64,000 bases of DNA, taken from Caulobacter sp. RHG1 (lineage in GTDB: Bacteria > Pseudomonadota > Alphaproteobacteria > Caulobacterales > Caulobacteraceae). Each line of letters opens with the position of its first letter. The stretch's first letter is position 1. A model generated the notes under the pieces. The model made no database searches. It had not been told where the DNA came from and saw only the letters and a program-made list of their open reading frames with translations. Made by a program: the position numbers and the translations under genes. Of this stretch, positions 25,528 through 34,081 are shown one piece after another. The stretch covers positions 310,001 through 374,000 of the forward strand of contig NZ_SMZP01000007.1 of assembly GCF_013181195.1 (NCBI RefSeq). Direction: 5' to 3'.

Positions 25528-28212
25528 ATGAACCGACAGTTCAAGCGGATGCTATTGGCTGGCGCCATGGCCACGGCGTCTTTCAGCGCATGGGCCGCGC
25601 AAGCCCAGGAGGCCAGCAACGTCGAGGAAGTCGTCGTCACCGGCACCCGGATCAAGCGTCAAGACATCAGCGGGGTGGGTCCCGCAACAGTAATCTCGCA
25701 GGAACAGGTCGAACGTTCCGGCGTCAACAATGTCGAGACACTGCTCCAGCGCCTGCCGTCCTCGGCCGGTAACGCGGGCAACCAGACCAACGCCTACTGG
25801 ACCGGCAACGGCTACGGCACGGCCCAAGTCAACCTGCGCGGCCTGGGCATCAACCGGACCCTGACGCTGATCAACGGCCGCCGCGTGGTCAACGGCGGCA
25901 CCGGCGCAAACAGCGCGCCAGACCTGAACATGATCCCCACGGCGATCATCGGCCGGATTGACGTTCTGAAGGACGGAGCCTCGGCCATCTATGGCGCCGA
26001 TGCGGTCGCCGGCGTCGTCAACATCGTCACGCGCACCAATGTCGAGGGCCTTACGGTCACGGGCAAATACGGCGTCACCGACGAAGGCGACGGGGCCGAG
26101 TACGCCATTGATGGGCTTTGGGGCATGCACAACGATCGCGGCTCGATCACCGCCGCGATCACCTGGCAAAAGACCGAGGCGGTCAACCTGGCCAGCCGCG
26201 CGCCGTGCGGCCTGGGCGAGGTCGGCGGCGTCCTGACCTGCGTGTCCTCGGCGTCCACGATCGGCGGGCGGGCCGTCCTGCCCAACGGCCAGCAGATCAA
26301 TTTCAACCAGACCCCCGGCGGCAACGGGAACTTCTACGAGCCCTACAGCGCCGCCAAGCACAACTTCAACTCCAACCCCTTCCTCAACGCCGTCAGCCCG
26401 ATCGAGCGCTTCAGCACCGCTTTCCTGGCCGACTACAAGCTGACCGACCGCGTGACGGTGTTTGGCGAGGCGTTCTTCACCCATCGCCAGAGCCGGCAGA
26501 TCGCCAGCCCCGGCACCCTGCGCAACCTGGCTATCTCGGCCTCCAACCCGACCAACCCGACCGGGCAGAACATCACCCTGGTGCAGCGCCGCCTGGCCGA
26601 GCCGGGCGCGCGCATCTTCTCCCAGAACGTCGACACCTATCGCTTCGTGGGCGGCGCCCGCGGCGACCTGGGCGGCGACTGGACCTGGGAAGCGGCGGCC
26701 AACTGGGGCCGCACCACCGGCGTCGACGGCATGACCAACATCGCCAATCTCGAGCGGGTGGCCAATTCGATCAATCCGGCCGTCTGCAGCACCACGCCCG
26801 GCGCGGCGATTCCGTGCGCGGACTATCTGGGCGCTGGCGACCTGACGCCCGCGGCGTTGAAGTACATCCTCTACAATTCGCGCGACACCGGCGGCAACGA
26901 GCAGCGCAGCGTCACCGCCGACGTCTCCGGCTCCCTGCTGACCCTGCCGGCCGGCAAGCTCGCCATCGCCGCGGGCGTGGTCTATCGCGAGGAGAAGGGC
27001 TGGCGCGACCCGGACGCCCTGACCGTGCTGGGCATCGCCAACACCAACCAGCAAGACCCGATCTCCGGCCAGGTCTCCACCAAGGAAGCCTATGTCGAGC
27101 TGTCCGCGCCGCTGCTGGCCAACCTGCCTCTGGTGCGCACCCTCGAACTCAACGGCGCGGTCCGCTACTCCGACTACGATCTTTTCGGCTCCAACGAGAC
27201 CTACAAGCTCGGCGTCAACTGGGGCGTGATCGAAGGCCTGCGTCTGCGCGCCACCTATGGCACCGGCTTCCGCATCCCCAGCGTCCCGGAACTCTTCGGC
27301 GGCGTGGCCGAAGGCAACCTGACCACCACCGATCCCTGCAGCCGCTATTCCAGCAGCACCAACGCCACCCTGGTGGCCAACTGCCGCGCCAGCGGCGTGC
27401 CGGCCAACTACGTGCAGCTAGGCAACACCGTCCTGACCACCGTCGGTGGCAACGCCAACCTGTCGCCTGAAAGCGCCAAGACCTTCACGGTCGGCGGGGT
27501 CCTGCAGCCGACCTTCGTTCCGGGGCTTTCGGTCACCGTCGACTATTTCGACATCAAGATCACCGACGCCATCCGCTCGATCCCCGGCTCGACCAAGCTG
27601 GCGGTCTGCTACGCCTCGACCAATCTTAGCCACCCGTTCTGCGGCCCGGCCAACTTCACGCGCAGCAGCCTGACCGGCGAGATCAACTTCCTGTCCTCCC
27701 AGCCCTCCAACGCGGGCCGCGAACAGATGCGCGGCGTCGACATCGGCGTGCGCTACGACTTCGACGTCCGCGGGCTGGACGCCAGCATCGACTGGAACAC
27801 CACCTACCTGGACAAGTACGTGATCACCCCGTTCCTGGGCGCTGCGCCGATCGTCTTCGACGGTCATATCGGCGGCGGCAACGGCGGCTATCCGCACTGG
27901 CGCTCGAGCGCCAACGCCTCGCTGCGCAGCGAGCACTGGTCGGCCAACTACTCGGTGCAGATGATCGGCAAGGCCACCGACTTCAACGCCGCGCCCAAGG
28001 ACATCGGCTACCGCACGTCCAACGTCTTCTACCACAACGCACAGTTCGCCTACCGGCTGGGAACGCGCGCGGGCCTGACCGTCGGGGTCGACAACCTCTT
28101 CGACAAGAAGGCGCCGTTCATCAAGAGCTGGACCGACGGCAACACCGACACGATGACCTACGATCTGCTGGGCCGTCGCGGCTACCTGAAGCTCACCTAT
28201 CACTTCGACTAA
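25528..28212 (+). CDS. TonB-dependent receptor of a HutC-controlled operon
   Basis: This 894-residue outer-membrane receptor has signal peptide MNRQFKRMLLAGAMATASFSAWAAQAQ, a TonB-box region VEEVVVTGTRIKRQDI, a plug (PATVISQEQVERSG, LRGLGINRTLTLINGRRV, YGADAVAGVVNIV), a long barrel, and an ending GYLKLTYHFD. A GAGGGGG ribosome-binding site precedes the ATG. Two PepSY membrane proteins and a GntR/HutC regulator follow in the same direction. PepSY partners suggest uptake of a metal chelate, while HutC regulators usually bind urocanate or related small molecules; the substrate is open. Unlike nearby receptors, no ECF-type promoter lies close upstream. Confidence 0.86.
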   Translation: MNRQFKRMLLAGAMATASFSAWAAQAQEASNVEEVVVTGTRIKRQDISGVGPATVISQEQVERSGVNNVETLLQRLPSSAGNAGNQTNAYWTGNGYGTAQVNLRGLGINRTLTLINGRRVVNGGTGANSAPDLNMIPTAIIGRIDVLKDGASAIYGADAVAGVVNIVTRTNVEGLTVTGKYGVTDEGDGAEYAIDGLWGMHNDRGSITAAITWQKTEAVNLASRAPCGLGEVGGVLTCVSSASTIGGRAVLPNGQQINFNQTPGGNGNFYEPYSAAKHNFNSNPFLNAVSPIERFSTAFLADYKLTDRVTVFGEAFFTHRQSRQIASPGTLRNLAISASNPTNPTGQNITLVQRRLAEPGARIFSQNVDTYRFVGGARGDLGGDWTWEAAANWGRTTGVDGMTNIANLERVANSINPAVCSTTPGAAIPCADYLGAGDLTPAALKYILYNSRDTGGNEQRSVTADVSGSLLTLPAGKLAIAAGVVYREEKGWRDPDALTVLGIANTNQQDPISGQVSTKEAYVELSAPLLANLPLVRTLELNGAVRYSDYDLFGSNETYKLGVNWGVIEGLRLRATYGTGFRIPSVPELFGGVAEGNLTTTDPCSRYSSSTNATLVANCRASGVPANYVQLGNTVLTTVGGNANLSPESAKTFTVGGVLQPTFVPGLSVTVDYFDIKITDAIRSIPGSTKLAVCYASTNLSHPFCGPANFTRSSLTGEINFLSSQPSNAGREQMRGVDIGVRYDFDVRGLDASIDWNTTYLDKYVITPFLGAAPIVFDGHIGGGNGGYPHWRSSANASLRSEHWSANYSVQMIGKATDFNAAPKDIGYRTSNVFYHNAQFAYRLGTRAGLTVGVDNLFDKKAPFIKSWTDGNTDTMTYDLLGRRGYLKLTYHFD

Positions 28213-28224
28213 ACAAAGGGGAAA

Positions 28225-28251
28225 GCCGGCCAGGCCCCGCGCCTGGCCGGC
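28225..28251 (+). terminator. Hairpin between TonB receptor and PepSY genes
   Basis: Perfect 10-base arms GCCGGCCAGG and CCTGGCCGGC with a 7-base loop, followed by GACTTT, begin 13 bases after the receptor stop. It is probably a partial terminator that sets receptor expression above the downstream genes. Confidence 0.5.
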
Positions 28252-28262
28252 GACTTTCGTTC

Positions 28263-28997
28263 ATGGCGACCGCTAAGAAAACCACGATCCGTTGGCCAGC
28301 CTGGGCTCGCAAGACCCACAAGTGGCTAGCGCTGATCATCGGCGTCCAGGCGCTTTTCTGGATGCTGAGCGGCCTTTACATGACCGCCGTCCACATCGAC
28401 ATCATCCACGGCGACGCCCTGGTGCGCCCCGCCCCCGTCCTGCCCGTCGATCCGGCCAGCGTGCGTGACCCCGCAGAAATCCTGGCGCGCTACCCGGCCG
28501 CCAGCACGATCAAGCTCGACAGCCAGCTGGGCCAGCCGGTCTTCATCATCGGCGAGGGTAAGAAGCGCGCGCTCGTCGACGCCCGATCAGGGGCCCCAAT
28601 CTCGCCCCTCAACCAGGCGGCCGCCGAAAATCGGGCGCAGGCGATCTTCGCCGGCCCTGGCAAGATCGTGCGCACCGAGCTGCTCAGCGTCATCCCCAGC
28701 GAGATCAAGGGGCGTTCCGCCCCCATCTGGCGCGTGGAGTTCGCCGGGCGCTGGCGCCCGACGCTCTACATCTCGCCCCAGACCGGCGAGCTGGTGGCCA
28801 AGCGCCATGATCTTTGGCGCATGTTCGACTTCGTCTGGATGTTCCACATCATGGATTACGAGGCGCGGGTCGACGTCAACAACCTGCTCCTGCGGGTGGC
28901 GGCCTGGATGGCCGTGGCCACCTCGCTCACAGGAGCCTGGCTCCTGCTCTTCAGCTTCCGTCGCAAGCGCCGCGTGCGCAAGCCCGCCCAAGGGTGA
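28263..28997 (+). CDS. PepSY-domain membrane protein 1
   Basis: This 244-residue inner-membrane protein has an N-terminal helix (HKWLALIIGVQALFWMLSGLYM, about 20-41), an external PepSY-like region, a second hydrophobic segment around FDFVWMFHIMDY, and a final helix (LLLRVAAWMAVATSLTGAWLLL). The His in the first helix and in MFHIMDY could bind haem or metal, as proposed for PepSY reductases acting on siderophore iron. A second PepSY gene follows after 4 bases. The start has a poor ribosome-binding site. Part of the TonB-PepSY-PepSY-HutC operon. Confidence 0.82.
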   Translation: MATAKKTTIRWPAWARKTHKWLALIIGVQALFWMLSGLYMTAVHIDIIHGDALVRPAPVLPVDPASVRDPAEILARYPAASTIKLDSQLGQPVFIIGEGKKRALVDARSGAPISPLNQAAAENRAQAIFAGPGKIVRTELLSVIPSEIKGRSAPIWRVEFAGRWRPTLYISPQTGELVAKRHDLWRMFDFVWMFHIMDYEARVDVNNLLLRVAAWMAVATSLTGAWLLLFSFRRKRRVRKPAQG

Positions 28998-29001
28998 CCT
29001 C

Positions 29002-29718
29002 GTGTTCCTGATCCGCACCCTGCACAAATGGTTTGGCCTGATCCTGGGCCTGCAGTTCCTGCTCTGGTCGATCAGCGGGGCCATGATGGCCATGCTGGAC
29101 GCCAAGAAAGTCGCCGCCGAGGATAGCGAACGCGCCCCGCCGTCCCTGGCCCAGCCACTGTCGCCGGTCCGCCTGGCGAGCCTGGCCCAATCTCTGGAGG
29201 CCCCCATCCTGCGCGCCCGGCTGCGCCCGCTTGGCGAGCACTATGTCTATGAAATCGAGACGCCGCTGGATCTTCGCCTGTTCGATGCGGCCACCGGCGC
29301 GCCGGTGACCATCGACGCCGCCCGCGCCAAGGCCTTGGCCCAAGGCGGCTATGCCGGCGCTGGCGCGGTGGCCTCGGTCGACAAGATCGACAAGGTCAGC
29401 GGCGAGGTCCGCGGCGTAAAGCTTCCGGTCTGGCGGGTCGCCTTCGACGATCCCGAGCACACCACCCTGTTCGTCGATCCCGGCACGGGGGCGATCCATC
29501 ATCGGGTCAATGACACCACCCGGACGTGGAACCTCTTTTGGATGATCCACATCATGGACTACCCCAACGGCGCGGGCTTCAACCACCCCCTGATCGTCAC
29601 GGTCGCGACCGGATGCGCCTGGCTGGCGTTGAGCGGCTTCATTCTGCTGTTTCGAAGCTTCCGTCGACAGGACTTCGCCTACCTGCTGGATCCCATCGAC
29701 AAACTCCGGGGCCGCTGA
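29002..29718 (+). CDS. PepSY-domain membrane protein 2
   Basis: This 238-residue paralogue of the preceding protein has the same plan: N-terminal helix with HKWFGLILGLQFLLWSISGA, an external PepSY region, WNLFWMIHIMDYPNG and a final membrane helix VATGCAWLALSGFILLF. A GTG start at 29002 with an AAGGGTGA ribosome-binding site places it 4 bases after the first PepSY gene. Its TGA overlaps the ATG of the HutC-like gene (TGATG). The pair probably forms a heterodimer working with the TonB receptor, perhaps reducing or releasing an imported metal complex. Function inferred from family. Confidence 0.82.
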   Translation: MFLIRTLHKWFGLILGLQFLLWSISGAMMAMLDAKKVAAEDSERAPPSLAQPLSPVRLASLAQSLEAPILRARLRPLGEHYVYEIETPLDLRLFDAATGAPVTIDAARAKALAQGGYAGAGAVASVDKIDKVSGEVRGVKLPVWRVAFDDPEHTTLFVDPGTGAIHHRVNDTTRTWNLFWMIHIMDYPNGAGFNHPLIVTVATGCAWLALSGFILLFRSFRRQDFAYLLDPIDKLRGR

Positions 29719-30470
29719 TGGCGGTCCCGGACACAGACCTCGGCCTTGCTCCGCCCGGCGAAAGCCTGCACGGGCGGATCAAGGCCGACATCGCCGACAA
29801 GATTCTCTCGGGCGTCTGGCCGCCCGGTCACCGCGTACCCGCCGAGCACGAACTGATGCGCCGCTACGGCTGCTCGCGGATGACAGTGAGCAAGGCGCTG
29901 TCAAAACTGGCCGATAGCGGCCTGATCATCCGTCGGCGGCGGATGGGCACCTTCGTCTCGCGGCCCAGGATCCATTCGGCGGTTCTCAACATCCCCGATA
30001 TCCAGGCCGAGGTGCGCGCGCGCGGGCAAACCTACGCTTATCGTCTGCTCAGTCGGCGCGTCCGCCCCGTCACCCGGCGAGAAGCCATAGAACTGGACCT
30101 GCCCGAAACCTGCGAGGTGCTGGTGCTGCGCTGTCTCCACAGCGCCAACGAGCGCCCCTTCGCCCTGGAGGAGCGTCTAATCAGCTTGGACGCCGTGCCC
30201 GAGGCGCAAGATGTCGAGTTCTCGCTGACGCCGCCGGGCACCTGGCTGCTACGCACCGTGCCCTGGACCGAAGCCGAGCATCGCATCAGCGCTGTGCGCC
30301 CGACCAAGGCCGCGGCCCAGGCGCTCGAGACCGATCAGGCCGGCGCTTGCCTGCGGTTGGACCGGCGTACCTGGCGGTCCAGCGCGGGCGTCACTCATGT
30401 CAGCCTGCTGTTCCCAGGCGACGCCTTCGATTTGGTCGCTCGCTTCACCCCGACCGCGCCCCTGCCCTGA
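29718..30470 (+). CDS. GntR/HutC-family transcriptional regulator
   Basis: This 250-residue regulator has an N-terminal GntR winged helix (SLHGRIKADIADKILSGVWP; ELMRRYGCSRMTVSKALSKL) and a C-terminal UTRA ligand-binding domain (LLSRRVRPVTRREAIELDLP and following), closest in feel to the histidine-utilisation repressor HutC. It overlaps the second PepSY gene at TGATG. A perfect HutC-type palindrome lies before the operon's first gene (25423-25436), so autoregulation of the operon is likely. No histidine-degradation genes are in the window, so the ligand could be urocanate or something else. Confidence 0.85.
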   Translation: MAVPDTDLGLAPPGESLHGRIKADIADKILSGVWPPGHRVPAEHELMRRYGCSRMTVSKALSKLADSGLIIRRRRMGTFVSRPRIHSAVLNIPDIQAEVRARGQTYAYRLLSRRVRPVTRREAIELDLPETCEVLVLRCLHSANERPFALEERLISLDAVPEAQDVEFSLTPPGTWLLRTVPWTEAEHRISAVRPTKAAAQALETDQAGACLRLDRRTWRSSAGVTHVSLLFPGDAFDLVARFTPTAPLP

Positions 30471-30523
30471 CGCGCTCGCCCTGGCGCGATCGCCCCCTGC
30501 GACGAAAAAACCCGAACCAGCAC

Positions 30524-30549
30524 GAGGGGCCAGCACGGTGGCCGCGTAT
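30524..30549 (+). promoter_or_regulatory. Predicted ECF promoter for copCD
   Basis: GAGGGG (30524-30529), 15 bases, CGTAT (30545-30549), 35 bases before the copC ATG. Confidence 0.62.
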
Positions 30550-30584
30550 GGCCTTACGCAACCTCCTCTCTAGGACTGGATTCC

Positions 30585-30944
30585 ATGAAAGTTCGCGCTC
30601 TCCTCCTCACCGTCATGGCCGTCTCGGCCCTGGCTGCCGGCCAAGCCAGCGCCCACGCCAAGCTGGTGTCGTCGAACCCGGCCGCCACCGCCACCGTCGC
30701 CGCGCCCAAGACCATCACCCTGACCTTCAACGAAAAGCTGGCTCCCGCCTTCTCGACCTTCGAGCTGGCCATGGCCGACGGCATGAAGGTGCCGGTCAAG
30801 ACCACCGTCTCCAAGGACCGTAAGTCGATCACCGGCGCGCCGCAGGGCAAGCTGATGCCGGGCGGCTACAAGATCACCTGGCGCGCGGCGGCGGGCGAAG
30901 ACGGTCACCGCATGGACGGCGTTGTCCCCTTCACGGTGAAGTAG
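30585..30944 (+). CDS. copC: CopC periplasmic copper-binding protein
   Basis: CopC carries copper in the periplasm and works with CopD. This 119-residue protein has a signal peptide ending QASA, so the mature chain begins His24-Ala-Lys, the N-terminal His that forms part of the Cu(II) site. The rest fits the CopC/YobA beta-barrel: LVSSNPAATATV, ITLTFNEKLAPAF and a C-terminal AGEDGHRMDGVVPFTVK containing the second conserved His. No Met-rich Cu(I) loop is evident, so this is probably the Cu(II)-only type. copD begins 2 bases after its stop. The operon has a predicted ECF promoter. Confidence 0.9.
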   Translation: MKVRALLLTVMAVSALAAGQASAHAKLVSSNPAATATVAAPKTITLTFNEKLAPAFSTFELAMADGMKVPVKTTVSKDRKSITGAPQGKLMPGGYKITWRAAAGEDGHRMDGVVPFTVK

Positions 30945-30946
30945 GC

Positions 30947-31876
30947 ATGGAAACGGCGGTCGTCCTCCTGCGGTGGGCGCAGTACACGGCTGGCTTCGTC
31001 CTGATGGGCGGCGCGGCCTTCGCGCTCTACGCGCTCCCTGCTCGGGGCCCCTCCAGCGCCGCGGCGCTGGGCTGGCCCCGGCGCATCCTGTGCGGGTCGG
31101 CCGTCGCCCTGCTGCTGACGACCGCGCTGGGCTTGATCGCCCAAACCGCGGTCGTCGCCGGCTCGCTGTCCGACGCGCTGAATCTCGAGACGCTCAGCTC
31201 GGTGCTTACCGACATGGCCATGGGTCCGTCCTCGGCCATCCGTGCGGTCGTCGCCCTGCTGGCCGCCTTGCTCCTGCTGGCGCGGCGGCCAGGCGCGGCG
31301 GCCTGGTTCGTCACCGCTCTGCTGGGTGCGATCGCCACAGCCAGCTTCGCCTGGATGGGCCACGGGGCGGCCACCGAAGGGTCTGGCGCTCTGCTCCACT
31401 TGGTAGCGGATATCCTGCACCTGGCGGCTGCGGCGATCTGGATCGGCGCCATCGCCTTTTTCATCGGCTTGACCGCGCGCCGGAGCGAACCCGATCGCGA
31501 CCAGCTCGCGGCCTTCCACGCGGCCCTGGCGGGGTTCTCCGGCATCGGCTCGAGCCTGGTCGCCGTCCTCCTGGCTACAGGACTGGTCAACAGCTGGTTC
31601 CTGGTCGGCCCCGACGGACTCGGCGGCCTCTTCTCGACCCTCTACGGTCGCCTTCTTATGGTGAAACTGGCAGCATTCGGGGCCATGCTGCTCCTGGCTG
31701 CGGCCAACCGCTTCCGGCTCACCCCGGCGCTCAACGCGGCGCTGGAGGCGCCAGAACAGGCGCCGGCGGCGGTGGCCGAACTCAAGCGCAGCCTCGTAAT
31801 CGAGGCAGGCGCGGCGCTGACTGTTCTGGCGTTGGTGGCCTGGCTGGGGCGCCTTGCGCCCATCGTGTCCCAGTAG
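30947..31876 (+). CDS. copD: CopD copper-transport membrane protein
   Basis: CopD is an inner-membrane partner of CopC believed to take copper into the cytoplasm. This 309-residue protein has about eight hydrophobic helices. Conserved features include an N-terminal helix (WAQYTAGFVLMGGAAFALY), FAWMGHGAATEGSG and LHLVADILHLAAAAIWIGA with clustered His, and SWFLVGPDGLGGLFSTLYGRLLMVKL near the C-terminus. Its gene lies 2 bases after copC, so they are cotranscribed. Two strong hairpins follow. Confidence 0.88.
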   Translation: METAVVLLRWAQYTAGFVLMGGAAFALYALPARGPSSAAALGWPRRILCGSAVALLLTTALGLIAQTAVVAGSLSDALNLETLSSVLTDMAMGPSSAIRAVVALLAALLLLARRPGAAAWFVTALLGAIATASFAWMGHGAATEGSGALLHLVADILHLAAAAIWIGAIAFFIGLTARRSEPDRDQLAAFHAALAGFSGIGSSLVAVLLATGLVNSWFLVGPDGLGGLFSTLYGRLLMVKLAAFGAMLLLAAANRFRLTPALNAALEAPEQAPAAVAELKRSLVIEAGAALTVLALVAWLGRLAPIVSQ

Positions 31877-31916
31877 CCTCCCGCCCCCCGGCGACGCCGG
31901 GCAGTCAGGCCGGGAG

Positions 31917-31954
31917 GCCGAGGGACGTCGTCACCCCTTAAGACGTCCCTCGGC
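31917..31954 (+). terminator. Terminator after copCD
   Basis: Perfect 13-base arms GCCGAGGGACGTC and GACGTCCCTCGGC with a 12-base loop, followed by GCTCCTTTG, 40 bases after copD. Confidence 0.65.
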
Positions 31955-32002
31955 GCTCCTTTGCGGTTCCATCGCGCTCAGGTCCGCCCCTGCGCTTGAC
32001 GC

Positions 32003-32034
32003 GGCAAGAGGCCGCCCCTCGGCGGCCTCTTGCC
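32003..32034. terminator. Second strong hairpin after copCD
   Basis: Perfect 14-base arms GGCAAGAGGCCGCC and GGCGGCCTCTTGCC with loop CCTC. It stands between copD and the transporter remnant. Confidence 0.5.
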
Positions 32035-32075
32035 TGCGCGCCTCCGGGGGAAGCTCCATAAAGATCTAAAGCCCG

Positions 32076-32500
32076 TTGGCGCGCGCCGTCCTGATTGTCG
32101 CGGCGCTCAACCTGGCCCATTTCGGCGTCGAGTTCGCAATGGCCGTGCGGATCGAATTGGCCTCGCTGCTGGCAGACGCCGCCGACAATCTACTGATCTT
32201 CATCGGCCTGGGCTGATCGATCGCCAACCGCGCCAGGCTTGGACGTGTGTTGGCGCTGATCATCCTGGCTCCGGCCCCGGCGTTTCTATGGACGCTGTGG
32301 CGCAAGCTCGGCGCGCCGCGTGGCGGACCTGCTGTCCGCTAACCGATCTGGGCGCGCCGGCGATCAATCTCTTCTGCGCCGTCCTGCTGGCCAGCCATCG
32401 CCACCATGCCGGAAGCCTGACCAAGGCCGCCCTCCTGTCAGCGCGCGAGGTCGTCGTCGCGGCCAGGAGCGAAAAGAAAACGGCCAGCGCGCAGCGCTGA
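32076..32500 (+). pseudogene. Decayed CDF-like cation transporter
   Basis: Pieces of one membrane-transporter family appear in order but in a broken frame. The first frame reads LIVAALNLAHFGVEFAMAV, ASLLADAADNLLIF, stops at TGA (32214-32216), then resumes as RVLALIILAPAPAFLWTLW. The homology then shifts to another frame as LGAPAINLFCAVLLASHRHH and GSLTKAALLSAREV, followed directly by a short charged tail. From memory of small CDF-like cation transporters, a stretch of about 45 residues after LLSAR is missing. So there is one internal stop, at least one frameshift near 32300-32345 and a deletion. It lies downstream of copCD. Confidence 0.65.
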
Positions 32501-32533
32501 GGTGATGACCCGCCAGCGTCCTTCCTGAGACAA

Positions 32534-33637
32534 TCAGATCAGCGGCTCTCGCCGCGGCTCCGCCGGCGGCTGCGGCCTGAAGGGATCATGAGCGCGCAGC
32601 CAGTCGCGCGCCGGGCGCTCGACCAGGTGATAGGCAGCCACCGACACCGCCAGGCAAACCCCAAAGACGCCAAGCCAGCCCACGAACGCCCCGACGCCAG
32701 AAAGGCTGGGCGCCACTCGGACCAGGGCGTGGAAATAGGCGATGTCGACCGGCAGGTGGGTCATGTAAACCGCGTAGGACACCTCGCCCAGATAGACCAT
32801 CGCCGGCGCGGTCATCAGCCCGGTGGCGCCGATCTTGGCGGCCTCGGCCAGGCAGAAGATCACGACCGCCAGGGCCGGCCAGATGTAGAGATCGCTTAGT
32901 CGCAGGGTAGCGGCGACCATGATCCAGGCCGTGGCGATAAGCGCGCCAGGCCCCGCCCAGCCGTCCGGCAACGTCGACGAGGATCCCAGGCGATGCAACG
33001 CCGCCCCCATCAGGAAGCTAGGGATGATCCGTATTGCACCGATCTGGGCGGTCATGTCGGTGAAGAGGACGCCTTCGCGCTTGGCGCCCAGAAACATCGC
33101 GACGAACAACAGCAACGCCAGGCCCACCAGCAGACGCGGTCGCGCGCGCAATCCCAGTGACGCCATCGCCGCCAATGGAAAGCCCAGATAGGCGAACCAT
33201 TCGGCCGAGATCGACCACGAAGGAAAGTTCCACTGCACGGTCGGTGTCGTGCCCCAGGCGTGGATCAACAGCAGGTGCTGGGGCAAAGACCGCAGGTCAA
33301 AGGCTACCGGATCGAAGGTCGCGCCCAGTTTCACGGCCACCATCCAGATGGCCAGGGTGGCGGCCAGAGTGACCAGGTGGACCGGATAGACGCGGGCCAG
33401 ACGCGCCCACAGGAAGGAGCCGTAGTTGAAGCGCTTGTCGGCCACGGCTCGGGTGTAGACGTGGCTGAGGATGAAGCCAGACAGGATGAAGAAAAGGTCC
33501 ACGCCAAGATAGCCCTTGGCGATCAGGCCGTAGCGATCCAGGCCCAACGCTAGATGATCGCGGAAATGATAGACCAGCACCCAGATCGCCGCGCAAATCC
33601 GCAACGACGTAAGCGGACGGATATCCGTTGGATACAT
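32534..33637 (-). CDS. OafA/YrhL-type membrane acyltransferase
   Basis: This 367-residue protein of the acyltransferase-3 family moves acyl groups onto envelope sugars or peptides. It has about ten hydrophobic helices. Hallmarks are RICAAIWVLVYHFRDH (catalytic His in the first helix), GYLGVDLFFILSGFILSHVY and ARVYPVHLVTL. The C-terminal tail is short, polar and Pro/Arg-rich. A paralogue with the same hallmarks is at 47751. No regulon-type promoter is seen before this copy. Substrate unknown. Confidence 0.87.
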   Translation of the reverse strand: MYPTDIRPLTSLRICAAIWVLVYHFRDHLALGLDRYGLIAKGYLGVDLFFILSGFILSHVYTRAVADKRFNYGSFLWARLARVYPVHLVTLAATLAIWMVAVKLGATFDPVAFDLRSLPQHLLLIHAWGTTPTVQWNFPSWSISAEWFAYLGFPLAAMASLGLRARPRLLVGLALLLFVAMFLGAKREGVLFTDMTAQIGAIRIIPSFLMGAALHRLGSSSTLPDGWAGPGALIATAWIMVAATLRLSDLYIWPALAVVIFCLAEAAKIGATGLMTAPAMVYLGEVSYAVYMTHLPVDIAYFHALVRVAPSLSGVGAFVGWLGVFGVCLAVSVAAYHLVERPARDWLRAHDPFRPQPPAEPRREPLI

Positions 33638-33660
33638 TTATCCCCCCGAAGAATCGTGAC

Positions 33661-33688
33661 GGGGCCGGCGGCGTTGGTCGCCGGCCCC
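33661..33688 (-). terminator. Hairpin after the copA-copB-cusF operon
   Basis: Perfect 10-base arms GGGGCCGGCG and CGCCGGCCCC with an 8-base loop begin 11 bases beyond the CusF-like stop. It lacks a U-tract. Confidence 0.5.
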
Positions 33689-33699
33689 GCGTCTTGTAG

Positions 33700-34047
33700 C
33701 TAGAGCGCCTTCAGGCCGACGACAGTCTTGCCCTGCAGCTGGAAGCGGACCTTGGTCCCGACGGCCATCCCCTTGAGCAGCGCCGGGTCCGAGACCTTGA
33801 AGGCCATGGTCATGGCTGGCCACTTCAGCGCCGGGATGGCCTCGTGCGCCAGGGTGACGCTGGCGGCCTTGGCGTCGATGGCGCGGATGACGCCGGTGGC
33901 TTCGACCGGTGCGCCCGCGGGCATGGCGTGGTCGCCGTGCCCGGCGTGCTGGTCGCCCATGCCGCTCATGCCGGCCATCTGCGCGGCGGCGGGTTGGACG
34001 CTCGCGGCCAGGGCGGCGAAGGCGAGCAACGACATAGTACGTTTCAT
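33700..34047 (-). CDS. CusF-like periplasmic copper-binding protein
   Basis: CusF-like proteins bind Cu(I)/Ag(I) in the periplasm. This 115-residue protein has a signal peptide MKRTMSLLAFAALAASVQPAA. It then has a His/Met-rich spacer (MAGMSGMGDQHAGHGDH), and a CusF-type domain. His68, Trp76, Met79 and Met81 keep exactly the spacing of the CusF metal site (His36, Trp44, Met47, Met49), including the Trp that shields Cu(I). The start at 34047 has an AAGGAGA ribosome-binding site. It follows copB by 34 bases in the copA-copB operon. No CusCBA pump is visible, so it may serve CopA/CopB or the CzcA-type pump at the right edge. Confidence 0.88.
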   Translation of the reverse strand: MKRTMSLLAFAALAASVQPAAAQMAGMSGMGDQHAGHGDHAMPAGAPVEATGVIRAIDAKAASVTLAHEAIPALKWPAMTMAFKVSDPALLKGMAVGTKVRFQLQGKTVVGLKAL

Positions 34048-34081
34048 AAGAGTCTCCTTGAGGGGATCGAAGAGGAAGGGC

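Noticed and set aside
25552..27054. Open frame opposite the TonB receptor at 25528
   Set aside because: The receptor strand has signal peptide, plug motifs and the expected C-terminus.
32534..33660. Acyltransferase at 32534 as a regulon member
   Set aside because: No YGAGGG-N15/16-CGTA match lies in its upstream sequence, unlike the paralogue at 47751.
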